A stretch of DNA of 64,000 nt from Muriicola sp041358175 (GTDB taxonomy: Bacteria; Bacteroidota; Bacteroidia; Flavobacteriales; Flavobacteriaceae): NCBI RefSeq assembly GCF_041358175.1, contig NZ_JBGKBE010000001.1:620001-684000 (forward strand), given 5' to 3'. The notes under the pieces are model-generated. The model was not told the DNA's origin, searched no databases, and saw only the letters and a program-made list of their open reading frames with translations. This document shows, in pieces, positions 8,730-17,614 of the stretch. Numbering within the stretch: the stretch's first letter is position 1; every line of letters starts with the position of its first letter. Made by a program: the position numbers and the translations under genes.

Positions 8730-9725
8730 ATGAAAAGAAGAAAATTCGTAACGAAAACAGCCTTTGCAGGTCTGGGCTTGTCAGTTATTGGCGTTTATAG
8801 TTGCAAGGAAGCAAAAAAAGAGGCTTCTGAAGCCATGCAGGAGATCAAAGAAATAGAGGGCCCGTTTTTTAAACTGTCCCTGGCCCAATGGTCTGTTCAC
8901 AGAATGATATGGGATGGGAAATTAGACCCCTATGATTTTGCTGCCAAAGCAAAGGAATGGGGCTTTGCAGGGCTTGAATATGTGAGTCAATTATACGATA
9001 AGGAACTCAGTGCAGCAAATTACAGTGCCGAAGCAATGGCTGCCTTTGTTGACCGTTCTAATTCAGAAGCGGAAAAACACGGTCTCGAAAATGTGCTGAT
9101 CATGATAGACGGGCAGGGCGATCTCGCTACTTCGGATGCAGCCGAACGAAAAAAGGCCGTTGAGAATCACCACAAATGGGTAGATGCGGCAAATGCCATG
9201 GGATGCCATGCTATTCGGGTAAATCTGGCAGGCAGCACCGAACCTGAAACCTGGATGGCAAATTCTGTTGACGGCTTATCGCAATTAGCGAGCTATGCCA
9301 AGGATAAAAATATAAATATACTTGTGGAAAATCACGGAGGATTATCTTCCAATGCTGCGATGCTTGCTGAAGTTATGACGAAAGTAAATATGGACAATTG
9401 CGGTACCCTTCCCGATTTTGGAAATTTCTGTATCCGAAGGAATGATCCGGCAGATTATGGCAGTGGCTGTGCAGAAATGTACGACCTCTACAAGGGAGTA
9501 AGTGAACTGATGCCTTTCGCCAAAGCCGTGAGCGCAAAATCACACAATTTTGACGAGGGGGGGAATGAAACCGAGATTGATTATACTAAAATGCTACAGA
9601 TTGTCAAAGATGCCGGATATACGGGTTATATTGGCGTGGAGTACGAAGGGAACGAACTGGGCGAAATGGAAGGAATAATGGCTACCAAAGCTCTGATGCT
9701 GAAATCGGCATCCGAATTATCATAA
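8730..9725 (+). CDS. Tat-exported TIM-barrel sugar isomerase/epimerase-like lipoprotein
   Basis: 331 residues. The N-terminus MKRRKFVTKTAF is a twin-arginine signal followed by GVYSC (C25), a probable lipidation site. The rest is a xylose-isomerase-like TIM barrel. A metal-binding quartet can be read as E201 (LVENHGG), D230 (LPDFGNF), H273 (KSHNF) and E305 (GVEYEG). It is the first gene of a rightward run (TIM barrel, DinB, MFS, Gfo/Idh/MocA) with small gaps. Placed opposite the dehydrogenase operon, it likely acts in the periplasm on the 3-keto sugar or keto-glycoside. The reaction (lyase, hydrolase-like or epimerase) cannot be fixed from sequence. Confidence 0.8.
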   Translation: MKRRKFVTKTAFAGLGLSVIGVYSCKEAKKEASEAMQEIKEIEGPFFKLSLAQWSVHRMIWDGKLDPYDFAAKAKEWGFAGLEYVSQLYDKELSAANYSAEAMAAFVDRSNSEAEKHGLENVLIMIDGQGDLATSDAAERKKAVENHHKWVDAANAMGCHAIRVNLAGSTEPETWMANSVDGLSQLASYAKDKNINILVENHGGLSSNAAMLAEVMTKVNMDNCGTLPDFGNFCIRRNDPADYGSGCAEMYDLYKGVSELMPFAKAVSAKSHNFDEGGNETEIDYTKMLQIVKDAGYTGYIGVEYEGNELGEMEGIMATKALMLKSASELS

Positions 9726-9740
9726 TATCGAGAAATACCT

Positions 9741-10184
9741 ATGGAGGAATTCTTTAATGAGCTTTTTGATTACAATTTTTTCTGTAATAAACAACTTATC
9801 GAGGCCTGCAGTGATCTGAAGGAAGTACCAAAGGAAAGCATGAGGCTATTCAGTCATATTCTCAATGCGCATCAAATTTGGAATGCCAGGATTAATGGAT
9901 TGGAATCTGAATTTGGAGCCTGGGATGAACACCCGCTTAAATCTTGGGAGGAAATTCACTACGAAAATCAACGCAATACTTTTGAAATCATCACGAACAC
10001 AGATGATTATGAAACCAGGATTGATTACCAAAACATAGAAGGCCGTCTGTTTACAAACACAATACAGGATATGCTTTTCCATATAATAAACCACTCAACA
10101 CACCATCGTGCTCAGATACTGGCAGATTTCAGGGCGAATGGCCTTGAACCGGTTTCTCTGGATTACGTATTTTACAAACGATAA
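9741..10184 (+). CDS. DinB-like four-helix-bundle protein
   Basis: 147 residues, all-helical by composition, with three histidines in the DinB pattern: H44 (LNAHQIW), H118 and H122 (NHSTHH), which normally bind one divalent metal. Members range from thiol transferases (bacillithiol or mycothiol S-transferases) to proteins of unknown role, and the name DinB does not imply DNA repair here. It lies 15 bases after the TIM-barrel gene and 18 before the MFS gene, so it is co-transcribed with the sugar genes. Its role there is unknown. Confidence 0.75.
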   Translation: MEEFFNELFDYNFFCNKQLIEACSDLKEVPKESMRLFSHILNAHQIWNARINGLESEFGAWDEHPLKSWEEIHYENQRNTFEIITNTDDYETRIDYQNIEGRLFTNTIQDMLFHIINHSTHHRAQILADFRANGLEPVSLDYVFYKR

Positions 10185-10202
10185 TCATCTAAACTAAACC
10201 GA

Positions 10203-11432
10203 ATGAACACCAAAATCAAAATACAATTGTCTTTTATGATGTTCCTGGAATTCTTTATCTGGGGCGGATGGTTTGTTACCCTGGGTACATTCCTGGGAGA
10301 TAACTTAAAAGCAAGTGGGGGAGAGATAGCCATGGCATTCTCTACGCAATCCTGGGGAGCTATCATTGCACCCTTTATAATAGGCCTTATCGCCGATCGG
10401 TATTTCAATGCAGAACGAATTCTCGGGGTCTTACACCTCCTGGGGGCTTTGTTGATGTATCAGATGTACACCGCCGGGGATTTTGCGGTTTTTTACCCCT
10501 ATGTCCTGGGATATATGATTATCTATATGCCTACCCTGGCCTTAGTGAATTCCATTTCGTTTAATCAGATGAAAGATCCGGCCAAAGAGTTTGCTTTTGT
10601 AAGAGTTTTTGGAACTATAGGATGGATCGTGGCCGGACTTATTATAAGCTATGTTTTCCTTTGGGATTCTGCCGAGGCAAGAGCCGATGGGATGTTGAAA
10701 AATACCTTCCTGATGGTTGCCATTGCTTCTGCCCTCTTGGGATTATTTAGTTTTACCCTGCCAAAAACACCTCCAACTTCTATTAAAGAAGGCAATGTAA
10801 ATATTTCTACCATCCTTGGTCTCGATGCCCTTAAATTACTTAAAGATCGAAATTTCCTGATCTTTTTTATCTCTTCAGTATTGATCTGTATCCCACTGGC
10901 CTTTTACTACCAGAATGCGAATCCATTCCTGGCCGAGATCGGGATGGAAAATCCTACGGGTAAAATGACTCTGGGGCAGGCTTCGGAGGTATTATTTATG
11001 TTACTCCTGCCTTTCTTTTTTAAACGATTCGGATTTAAGATGACCATTATCGCCGGAATGCTGGCATGGACCATTCGTTATTTTCTCTTTGCCTACGGCA
11101 ATGCAGGCGACCTCGCATTTATGCTTATCCTCGGAATAGCCTTGCACGGAATATGTTATGATTTCTTCTTTGTCTCCGGTCAGATATATACGGATTCCAA
11201 GGCGGGTGAGAAATTTAAAAGTGCAGCACAAGGGTTGATTACCCTGGCAACATACGGCTTCGGGATGCTCATTGGATTCTGGGTGGCAGGTAAGATTTCC
11301 GACATGTATCTGGTCTCCGAGAATGTCCACGACTGGACAAATATCTGGACTTTCCCCGCGATCTTTGCCTTTGTGGTTATGGCCCTGTTTGCCATATTTT
11401 TTAAGAACGAAATCATCGAATACAAAAAATAG
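10203..11432 (+). CDS. MFS transporter, nucleoside:H+ symporter-like
   Basis: 409 residues with about 12 hydrophobic segments and an N-terminus in the inner membrane (FFIWGGWFVTLGTFLGDNLK). The sequence type, with PFIIGLIADRYFNAERILG after the second helix, resembles the NupG-like nucleoside:H+ symporter branch that is common in Bacteroidota. Embedded between a TIM-barrel gene and a Gfo/Idh/MocA gene, it more probably imports the oxidised monosaccharide or a derived product than nucleosides. Substrate is inferred from context only. The gap to the next gene is 8 bases. Confidence 0.8.
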   Translation: MNTKIKIQLSFMMFLEFFIWGGWFVTLGTFLGDNLKASGGEIAMAFSTQSWGAIIAPFIIGLIADRYFNAERILGVLHLLGALLMYQMYTAGDFAVFYPYVLGYMIIYMPTLALVNSISFNQMKDPAKEFAFVRVFGTIGWIVAGLIISYVFLWDSAEARADGMLKNTFLMVAIASALLGLFSFTLPKTPPTSIKEGNVNISTILGLDALKLLKDRNFLIFFISSVLICIPLAFYYQNANPFLAEIGMENPTGKMTLGQASEVLFMLLLPFFFKRFGFKMTIIAGMLAWTIRYFLFAYGNAGDLAFMLILGIALHGICYDFFFVSGQIYTDSKAGEKFKSAAQGLITLATYGFGMLIGFWVAGKISDMYLVSENVHDWTNIWTFPAIFAFVVMALFAIFFKNEIIEYKK

Positions 11433-11440
11433 AAACTGAA

Positions 11441-12577
11441 ATGCCAAAAAAAATAAGATTAGGAATATTAGGAGGAGGGGGCGATTCCCTGATTGGAGTT
11501 TTGCACAGAGTTGCTTCCTTTATTAATGATAACTATGCAATCACCGGCGCAGTATTTAATGCCAATTTTGAAGAGAATCTGGCTTTTGCTAAAGAGATAG
11601 ATGTACCCACAAACCGTATCTATAAGGACTTTGATACCCTTGTGGAAGAAGAGTTAAAACTTCCCCAAGAGGAACGGATCCAGGTCTGCGCCATCCTCAC
11701 TCCCAACTTTTTGCATTTCCCGATGGCTAAAAAACTGCTCGACAACGGATTTCATGTCATTTGTGAAAAACCTATGACGACCACTTACGAGGAAGCCAAG
11801 ATTCTCAGAGAAGCTCACAAGAAAGCAGGTACGGTGTTCGCAGTAACCCACACTTATACCGGTTACCCAATGGTAAGGCAAATGAGGGAGATGATCAAAG
11901 CCGGGGAATTGGGAAAAATTCACAAAGTTGATGCGCGATATTACCAGGGGTGGATCAATCCCATTATTCATGATAAGGCCAAACGCACTACGGTATGGCG
12001 ACTCGATCCAAAGAAAGCTGGTATCAGCTCCTGTATGGGAGATATAGGTGTACATGCCTTTAATCTTGTTGAATACACTACCGGACTAAAGATCAAGTCG
12101 CTGCTATGCGATTTTAACTATCTCTACAGCGACAACCAAATGGATGTCGACGGCACGGCCCTGATTCGGATCGGGGAGCATGTTAAAGGGGTGATAAGGG
12201 CGAGTCAGGTGGCAACAGGAGAAGAGAACGGTCTGGCTATCCGGATTTACGGAGATAAGTTCGGGCTGCTGTGGGAACAGGAAAACCCTAACTTTTTATA
12301 TAAGATCAGCGACACAGAACCCATAGCGGTGTATAAACCCGGCCATGCGTACAATAGCAAATTATCCCTCGATGGCACCAAACTACCTCCCGGGCATCCG
12401 GAAGGAATCTTCGATTCCATGGCCAATATTTATCTGGGGGTTGCCAGGGCAATCAGAGGAGAGAAATACAACGATGGGGAATTCCCTACGATGACCGACG
12501 GGGTACGCGGGCTGAATTTTATAGAGGCTACAGTAGAGTCTCACAAAGGTGGAAACGTCTGGGTAGAGCTGGATTAA
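11441..12577 (+). CDS. Gfo/Idh/MocA family NAD(P)-dependent oxidoreductase
   Basis: 378 residues, cytoplasmic. The Rossmann fold opens with LGILGGGGDS; the family lysine is K110 in CEKPMT; the C-terminal substrate domain has GDIGVHAFNL with D201 and H205 as likely catalytic residues. These enzymes oxidise or reduce sugar hydroxyls. In the described Bacteroides 3-keto-glycoside pathway, Gfo/Idh/MocA enzymes interconvert glucoside and 3-keto form, so this one could reduce imported 3-keto sugar back to sugar. It ends the rightward run and converges on the ASCH gene with a 9-base gap. Confidence 0.88.
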   Translation: MPKKIRLGILGGGGDSLIGVLHRVASFINDNYAITGAVFNANFEENLAFAKEIDVPTNRIYKDFDTLVEEELKLPQEERIQVCAILTPNFLHFPMAKKLLDNGFHVICEKPMTTTYEEAKILREAHKKAGTVFAVTHTYTGYPMVRQMREMIKAGELGKIHKVDARYYQGWINPIIHDKAKRTTVWRLDPKKAGISSCMGDIGVHAFNLVEYTTGLKIKSLLCDFNYLYSDNQMDVDGTALIRIGEHVKGVIRASQVATGEENGLAIRIYGDKFGLLWEQENPNFLYKISDTEPIAVYKPGHAYNSKLSLDGTKLPPGHPEGIFDSMANIYLGVARAIRGEKYNDGEFPTMTDGVRGLNFIEATVESHKGGNVWVELD

Positions 12578-12586
12578 TTACTCCAA

Positions 12587-13054
12587 TTACTTGCGTTCGA
12601 AGACTTTTTCAAAGATCTCACAGACCACAATCATACTCTCACGGGGAACTCGACCAAAGGGCTCCAGTTCCCTGGTGTAGTAGTCCCAGTGGGTTTTCTT
12701 CCAGTAATCCAGGGATTTGTCACCTTCGCCCTCCAGTTTGGCGTAAGATTCCCTTATACTGAAAAAGGGTTTTAGCTTTACGGCTACCGTCCTTACAATA
12801 CAGCGGGCATTTCCGTCCCAGTCAGTAATAATGGTAAAATCTCCGATTTTTGGCAGGGGTTCTTTTCGGTATTGCAAGCCTAAAAGGGAGTGAGAAGTTG
12901 CGCGTTTTACACCCTTCAGTACAAGTTTTAAACACGTATTGGCGTCTTTTTCGTTATCACAAAAATGGGTGACTACAGGGTCCTCAGCAAAGGCGTATTC
13001 CAGATGCTTGTCTAAAAAATCGCCCCAAAGGTTTCTCGCTGATGCATTCTTCAT
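12587..13054 (-). CDS. ASCH domain protein
   Basis: 155 residues. The block LVLKGVKRATSHSLLGL is the G-x-K-x-x-T signature of the ASCH beta-barrel fold, and the C-terminal WKKTHWDYYTRELEPFG fits the family. ASCH domains are thought to bind RNA or modified nucleosides. It lies 11 bases after the second GMC gene on the same strand, so it is co-transcribed with it. No functional link to sugar oxidation is evident. Confidence 0.8.
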   Translation of the reverse strand: MKNASARNLWGDFLDKHLEYAFAEDPVVTHFCDNEKDANTCLKLVLKGVKRATSHSLLGLQYRKEPLPKIGDFTIITDWDGNARCIVRTVAVKLKPFFSIRESYAKLEGEGDKSLDYWKKTHWDYYTRELEPFGRVPRESMIVVCEIFEKVFERK

Positions 13055-13065
13055 ATTATCGTAGG

Positions 13066-14784
13066 TTAGGAGAACATTCCTTTATTAAATTGCTCAACGG
13101 CATGATTAGCTGCTCTTGCCGTGAATGCCATATAGGTCAGGGATGGATTTACACAGCTTGCGGAGGTCATAAAAGCCCCGTCGGTAATATAGACATTAGG
13201 TACGGCGTGTACCTGATTGTGCTTGTTCACAACTGAAGTACGCGGATTCCATCCCATTCTTGCGCCACCCATTTCATGAATCCCAAGACCCGGACCGGTT
13301 TCATTTTCGTAGGATTTTATATTTTTAAATCCGGCTGCCTCAAACATCAGCACAACTTGCCTGATGATATCCTCCCTCATCTTGTATTCATTATCCTTGA
13401 ATTCCACATCAAAATCGAGTTGCGGAAGACCCCATTGATCTTTTTCCGTTGCACTTAGAGTAACCCGGTTATCGTGATAGGGCAGCATCTCCCCAAATCC
13501 GGTAACGCCAATTTGCCAGGGTCCCGGTTTAAGGATATTTTCCTTGAGTTCTTTTCCGTATTGCATCTCAGCAACCGAAACCTGCCAGTCGGTCCTGCTG
13601 GCTCCTCCCTGATATCCAAAACCACGCAGGTAATCTCTTTTTCTCGATTTGTTATTCAGATTTACAAAGCGGGGAATATAAAAGCCATTGGGCCTTCTTC
13701 CCTTGTAAAATTTATCGAGGTAACCTTCAACAGATGCGGTAGCCCCGAGCTGGTAATGATGGTCCATGATATTTCGTCCTACCTGGTCGTAATCATTTCC
13801 TATTCCCTTGGGAAAACTATCAGATTTAGACTGTAGAAGAATGCCCACACTAGCCATGGCGGAGGCACATAAAAAGACCACTTTGGCGTGAAATTCTAAT
13901 TTCTCATGTGTTTCTGTATCCACAATTCGCACGCCAGTCGCCTTTTTACTTTGGTCATCATAGATGATTTCATAGACGATCGAATTAGGTCTTAGCGTCA
14001 TGTTCCCGGTCTTTTCAGCGGCTGGAAGCGTAGTGGAATTACTGCTGAAATAGCCTCCGAAAGGACAACCTCTCGAGCATCGGTTGCGATACTGGCAGGG
14101 ATTCCTGCCTTCCTTTTGCGAATCTTTATCAGTGATATGAGCTACCCGCCCTATGGTGAGTACCCTCTCATCTTCAAACTTTTCTGCCATGGCCTTTTTT
14201 AAATCTTCCTCTGGACAAGTGAGGTCCATCGGAGGTTGAAACCGGCCATCCGGCAAATGCTTTAGTCCCAGGGCTTCTCCGCTGACTCCTATATAGGATT
14301 CTACCTTGTCGTACCATGGACTGATATCGGCGTAACGCACCGGCCAGTCTACGGCAATCCCTTCTTTTAGGTTGGCTTCAAAATCCAGATTACTCCATCG
14401 ATAACTCTGGCGCCCCCATGTAATGGAACGTCCTCCAACATGGTACCCCCTTATCCAGTCGAATCGCTTGGTTTCCTGATAGGGGTGTTCGAGATCATTG
14501 ACAAAGAAGTGCTTGTTGTCTTCCTTTGGTGCCCAGCCAACACGATTTTGCTTGTTGTATTTTTTTTTGTCTTCCCGGGAAAGTTCATTGTTGTTGGGCA
14601 GATCCCAGGGATCCATGTTCATTGTAGGAAAGTCCTTGATATGCTCTACCATCCGGCCCCTTTCCAGCACCAGGGTTTTTAGTCCACCTTCACAAAGTTC
14701 TTTAGCAGCCCATCCTCCGGTGATCCCGGTTCCAACCACTATGGCGTCAAATTGGTTTTGTGGATTCTGAGGTGTATTATCCAT
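13066..14784 (-). CDS. second GMC family FAD oxidoreductase, probable glycoside 3-dehydrogenase
   Basis: 572 residues, the same length as the first GMC protein and clearly its paralogue (shared GTGITGGWAAKEL, RGYHVGGRS, CQYRNRCSRGCPFG, HEMGGARMG, CVNPSLTYMAF). It also lacks a signal peptide. Unlike the first copy it has no subunit-3 gene beside it; the following gene encodes an ASCH protein. It may borrow the subunit encoded at 6136-6783 or a distant one, or act in the cytoplasm. It probably has a different glycoside preference. It diverges from the TIM-barrel/DUF1080 operon starting at 14919. Confidence 0.86.
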   Translation of the reverse strand: MDNTPQNPQNQFDAIVVGTGITGGWAAKELCEGGLKTLVLERGRMVEHIKDFPTMNMDPWDLPNNNELSREDKKKYNKQNRVGWAPKEDNKHFFVNDLEHPYQETKRFDWIRGYHVGGRSITWGRQSYRWSNLDFEANLKEGIAVDWPVRYADISPWYDKVESYIGVSGEALGLKHLPDGRFQPPMDLTCPEEDLKKAMAEKFEDERVLTIGRVAHITDKDSQKEGRNPCQYRNRCSRGCPFGGYFSSNSTTLPAAEKTGNMTLRPNSIVYEIIYDDQSKKATGVRIVDTETHEKLEFHAKVVFLCASAMASVGILLQSKSDSFPKGIGNDYDQVGRNIMDHHYQLGATASVEGYLDKFYKGRRPNGFYIPRFVNLNNKSRKRDYLRGFGYQGGASRTDWQVSVAEMQYGKELKENILKPGPWQIGVTGFGEMLPYHDNRVTLSATEKDQWGLPQLDFDVEFKDNEYKMREDIIRQVVLMFEAAGFKNIKSYENETGPGLGIHEMGGARMGWNPRTSVVNKHNQVHAVPNVYITDGAFMTSASCVNPSLTYMAFTARAANHAVEQFNKGMFS

Positions 14785-14918
14785 TTAATTCTGAGGTATT
14801 TCCTATATTTAGAACAAAAGCTCTTAGGAGATTATTCTAAGTTTTATCAAATAAATATAGGGCTAAAATCCGAAAGGGACTAAACCCGATTTTTCAATAT
14901 TCAAATAAAAACCTAACA

Positions 14919-15971
14919 ATGAAAACGATAAAAGGACCGGCAGTATTCCTCGCCCAGTTTGTAGACAGTAAGCCACCATTTAATACCCTTGACGGGATGT
15001 GCAAATGGGCAGCAGATCTGGGATATAAAGGAATACAAATTCCAACCTGGGAACATTTTTTAATTGATCTCGACAAGGCAGCCTCAAGTCAGGATTATTG
15101 TGACGAACTAAAGGGGAAAATCAATTCATACGGTCTTGAGATTACAGAGCTTTCAACCCATCTTCAGGGTCAGTTGGTAGCCGTTCACCCTGCCTATGAC
15201 CTCATGTTTGATAATTTTGCGCCGGACGAGGTGAAGAATAACCCGAAAGCCAGAACAGAATGGGCTGTTGATGTAGTAAAAAAAGCGGCTACGGCTAGCA
15301 GGCGACTTGGCATCAAGGCCCACGCAACATTTTCAGGGGCCTTGTTATGGCATACCTGGCATCCCTGGCCTCAGCGTCCCCAGGGATTGGTGGAACTGGG
15401 CTTTGAGGAACTGGCCAAGCGCTGGCTCCCCATCCTTGATCATTTTGAAGAAGAAGGGGTTGATGTGTGCTATGAGATCCATCCAGGCGAGGACCTCCAT
15501 GACGGGGATACTTTTGAACGCTTTCTTAAAGCAACGGGCAATCACAAAAGGGTGAATATCCTTTATGATCCCAGCCATTTTGTGCTACAGCAGCTAGACT
15601 ATCTGACTTATATTGACCACTATCACGAATTTATAAGGTCGTTTCACGTAAAGGATTCTGAATTCAACCCCACGGGAAAGAAAGGTGCATTTGGAGGGTA
15701 TAACGACTGGGGCGATCGAGCAGGGCGATATCGCTCTCTGGGAGATGGCCAGATTGATTTTAAGACGATCTTTTCCAAACTCACACAGTACGGCTGCGAT
15801 GTCTGGGCTGTAATGGAATGGGAGTGTTGTATCAAAAGTCCGGAACAAGGGGCAAGAGAAGGTGCAATTTTTATCCGGGACCATATAATTGAGGCAACGC
15901 AAAAGACTTTTGATGACTTTGCAGGAGGGGAGACAGACAAAGCCATGCTCCGGAAAATATTAGGAATTTAA
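14919..15971 (+). CDS. cytoplasmic TIM-barrel sugar isomerase/epimerase-like protein
   Basis: 350 residues without a signal peptide, in contrast to the two Tat-exported barrels of this locus. The fold is xylose-isomerase-like (AP endonuclease 2 superfamily). A metal quartet can be read as E186 (YEIHPGED), D217 (YDPSHF), H243 (SFHVKD) and E300 (VMEWECC). The gene begins an operon with two DUF1080 lipoproteins (10-base gap). In the Bacteroides 3-keto-glycoside cluster a similar protein is paired with DUF1080. It likely processes the free 3-keto sugar or its derivative in the cytoplasm. Exact chemistry is unknown. Confidence 0.82.
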   Translation: MKTIKGPAVFLAQFVDSKPPFNTLDGMCKWAADLGYKGIQIPTWEHFLIDLDKAASSQDYCDELKGKINSYGLEITELSTHLQGQLVAVHPAYDLMFDNFAPDEVKNNPKARTEWAVDVVKKAATASRRLGIKAHATFSGALLWHTWHPWPQRPQGLVELGFEELAKRWLPILDHFEEEGVDVCYEIHPGEDLHDGDTFERFLKATGNHKRVNILYDPSHFVLQQLDYLTYIDHYHEFIRSFHVKDSEFNPTGKKGAFGGYNDWGDRAGRYRSLGDGQIDFKTIFSKLTQYGCDVWAVMEWECCIKSPEQGAREGAIFIRDHIIEATQKTFDDFAGGETDKAMLRKILGI

Positions 15972-15981
15972 AATCGAAAAA

Positions 15982-16740
15982 ATGAAAATTCAATACGTAT
16001 TGCTGGCGATCGCCAGTCTAAGCCTTGTCCAGTGTAAGGAAAAAGCAAAATCGGATAAGCAAAACAGTGAAGAAAGTATGGAACTGGCCACGAATGAAAC
16101 AAAAGGGGAAGAGGAATGGGAGGTATTGTTTGATGGGACCTCCTTTGATGCATGGAAGGCATACCTGAAAGATGGTATGGCCGAGCACTGGAAAATAGAA
16201 GAAGGCGCCATGGTGTTTTATCCCCCGGCGGACCGACCTGATGGGGAAAGTTATAATATCGTTACTAAAGAAGACTATACCGATTTTGTTTTATCCCTTG
16301 AATGGCGCGTTAATGAAGGAGCCAACAGTGGGATCTTCTGGGGTATAAAGGAAGATGCGGCCTACGGACAACCTTATGAAACAGGGCCCGAGATCCAGGT
16401 ATTGGACAATCAAAGGCATCCGGATGCTAAAAATGGGGATACCCACCAGGCCGGGGCATTGTACGATATGGTAGCCCCATCGGAGGATGTGACCAAACCT
16501 GCAGGCGAATGGAATAGCTGTGTGATCACAGTGAATTACAAATCGAATAAAGGGAGTGTAAAACTAAATGGGGTTGATGTGGTGACATTTCCGCTGGATA
16601 ATCAGGAATGGGATGCAATGGTTTCAGCATCAAAATTTGCAGGCTGGCCGGGCTTTGGAAAATTCCATACCGGAAAGATCGGACTCCAGGATCATGGCGA
16701 TGTAGTGGCCTACAGAAACATCAAAATAAAAAAGCTTTAA
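15982..16740 (+). CDS. DUF1080 lipoprotein, 3-keto-glycoside hydrolase-like
   Basis: 252 residues with a lipoprotein signal ending SLVQC (C18), then a charged linker and one DUF1080 (PF06439) concanavalin-like domain (WEVLFDGTSFDAWK, NSGIFWG, GPEIQVLDNQRHP, GKIGLQDHGD). Members have been shown to hydrolyse 3-keto-glycosides after C3 oxidation, and older annotations call them lectin- or glucanase-like. Anchored in the envelope, it would act on the product of the GMC dehydrogenases. The next DUF1080 gene starts one base after its stop. Confidence 0.85.
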   Translation: MKIQYVLLAIASLSLVQCKEKAKSDKQNSEESMELATNETKGEEEWEVLFDGTSFDAWKAYLKDGMAEHWKIEEGAMVFYPPADRPDGESYNIVTKEDYTDFVLSLEWRVNEGANSGIFWGIKEDAAYGQPYETGPEIQVLDNQRHPDAKNGDTHQAGALYDMVAPSEDVTKPAGEWNSCVITVNYKSNKGSVKLNGVDVVTFPLDNQEWDAMVSASKFAGWPGFGKFHTGKIGLQDHGDVVAYRNIKIKKL

Positions 16741-16741
16741 G

Positions 16742-17548
16742 ATGAGGATATATAGCCTGGTAGTGCTGATTTTGATAGTAGTAATTTCATGTAAAAATAA
16801 TACTCCAATTAACCGGGACTTAGGTGAAGGAGAGGGGATCGAATATGAAGAATATTCGGGAGAAGAACCCACAACACCTGAAGAAACAGAGGTATATCAG
16901 CCGGTTCCACCCAAAGTGATTCCTTTTGCAGAAAATGGAGTCCCGAGCGATGCGGTCGTTTTATTCGATGGGAGTTCTTTTGAAGAGTGGATGATGGTCA
17001 ATGACAGCTCGGAAGTGGTTTGGCACCTCAACGAAGATGGGAGTATGACCGTGAAGGATAAAACCGGCGATATCATGACCCGGAAGAACTTTGGGGACGT
17101 CCAATTGCATCTCGAGTGGCGTTCGCCGGCCGAAGTTCAGCGCGAAGGACAGAATAGGGCAAATAGCGGGGTTTTCTTACAGGGTCTTTACGAAGTTCAG
17201 GTGCTCGATAATAATGACAATGACACCTATGTGAACGGACAGGTAGCTTCCATATACAAACAGCATATTCCTTTGGCCATGGCTTCTGTACCAAGTGGAG
17301 AATGGAACACTTACGATATCATTTACCGAGCGCCTGAATTCAACGAAAAGGGATTAAAGATCAAGTCGGGTACCATAACAGTATTACACAATGGAGTACT
17401 GGTCCAGGATCATGTGGAGATCAAGGGAACCACACCCTATATTGGATGGCCAAAAAATCCACCTCATGGCAAAGGACCAATCAAATTGCAGGATCACGGG
17501 GACAATAGCCGGGTGAGTTACCGCAATATCTGGGTACGGGAATTATAG
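16742..17548 (+). CDS. second DUF1080 lipoprotein, 3-keto-glycoside hydrolase-like
   Basis: 268 residues with a lipoprotein signal ending VVISC (C17), an acidic Pro/Glu-rich spacer (about 20-60) and a DUF1080 domain (VVLFDGSSFEEWM, NSGVFLQGLYEVQVLDN, GPIKLQDHGDNSRVSYRNIW). It is a diverged paralogue of the preceding protein, translated from the same mRNA with a 1-base gap. Two unlike hydrolases together with two unlike dehydrogenases suggest a system for more than one glycoside. Assignment as a hydrolase follows from the family and context. Confidence 0.84.
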   Translation: MRIYSLVVLILIVVISCKNNTPINRDLGEGEGIEYEEYSGEEPTTPEETEVYQPVPPKVIPFAENGVPSDAVVLFDGSSFEEWMMVNDSSEVVWHLNEDGSMTVKDKTGDIMTRKNFGDVQLHLEWRSPAEVQREGQNRANSGVFLQGLYEVQVLDNNDNDTYVNGQVASIYKQHIPLAMASVPSGEWNTYDIIYRAPEFNEKGLKIKSGTITVLHNGVLVQDHVEIKGTTPYIGWPKNPPHGKGPIKLQDHGDNSRVSYRNIWVREL

Positions 17549-17614
17549 GAATAGGGGAATAGGCTGTTATTCGGACGTTGGAAATTAATTACCTTAGCCG
17601 AAATATTTTAAAGT

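Noticed and set aside
14785..14918. Operator in the second divergent region of the glycoside locus shared with the first
   Set aside because: Only the short string AGTTTTATC is shared with 8642-8650; the large dyad is not repeated there.
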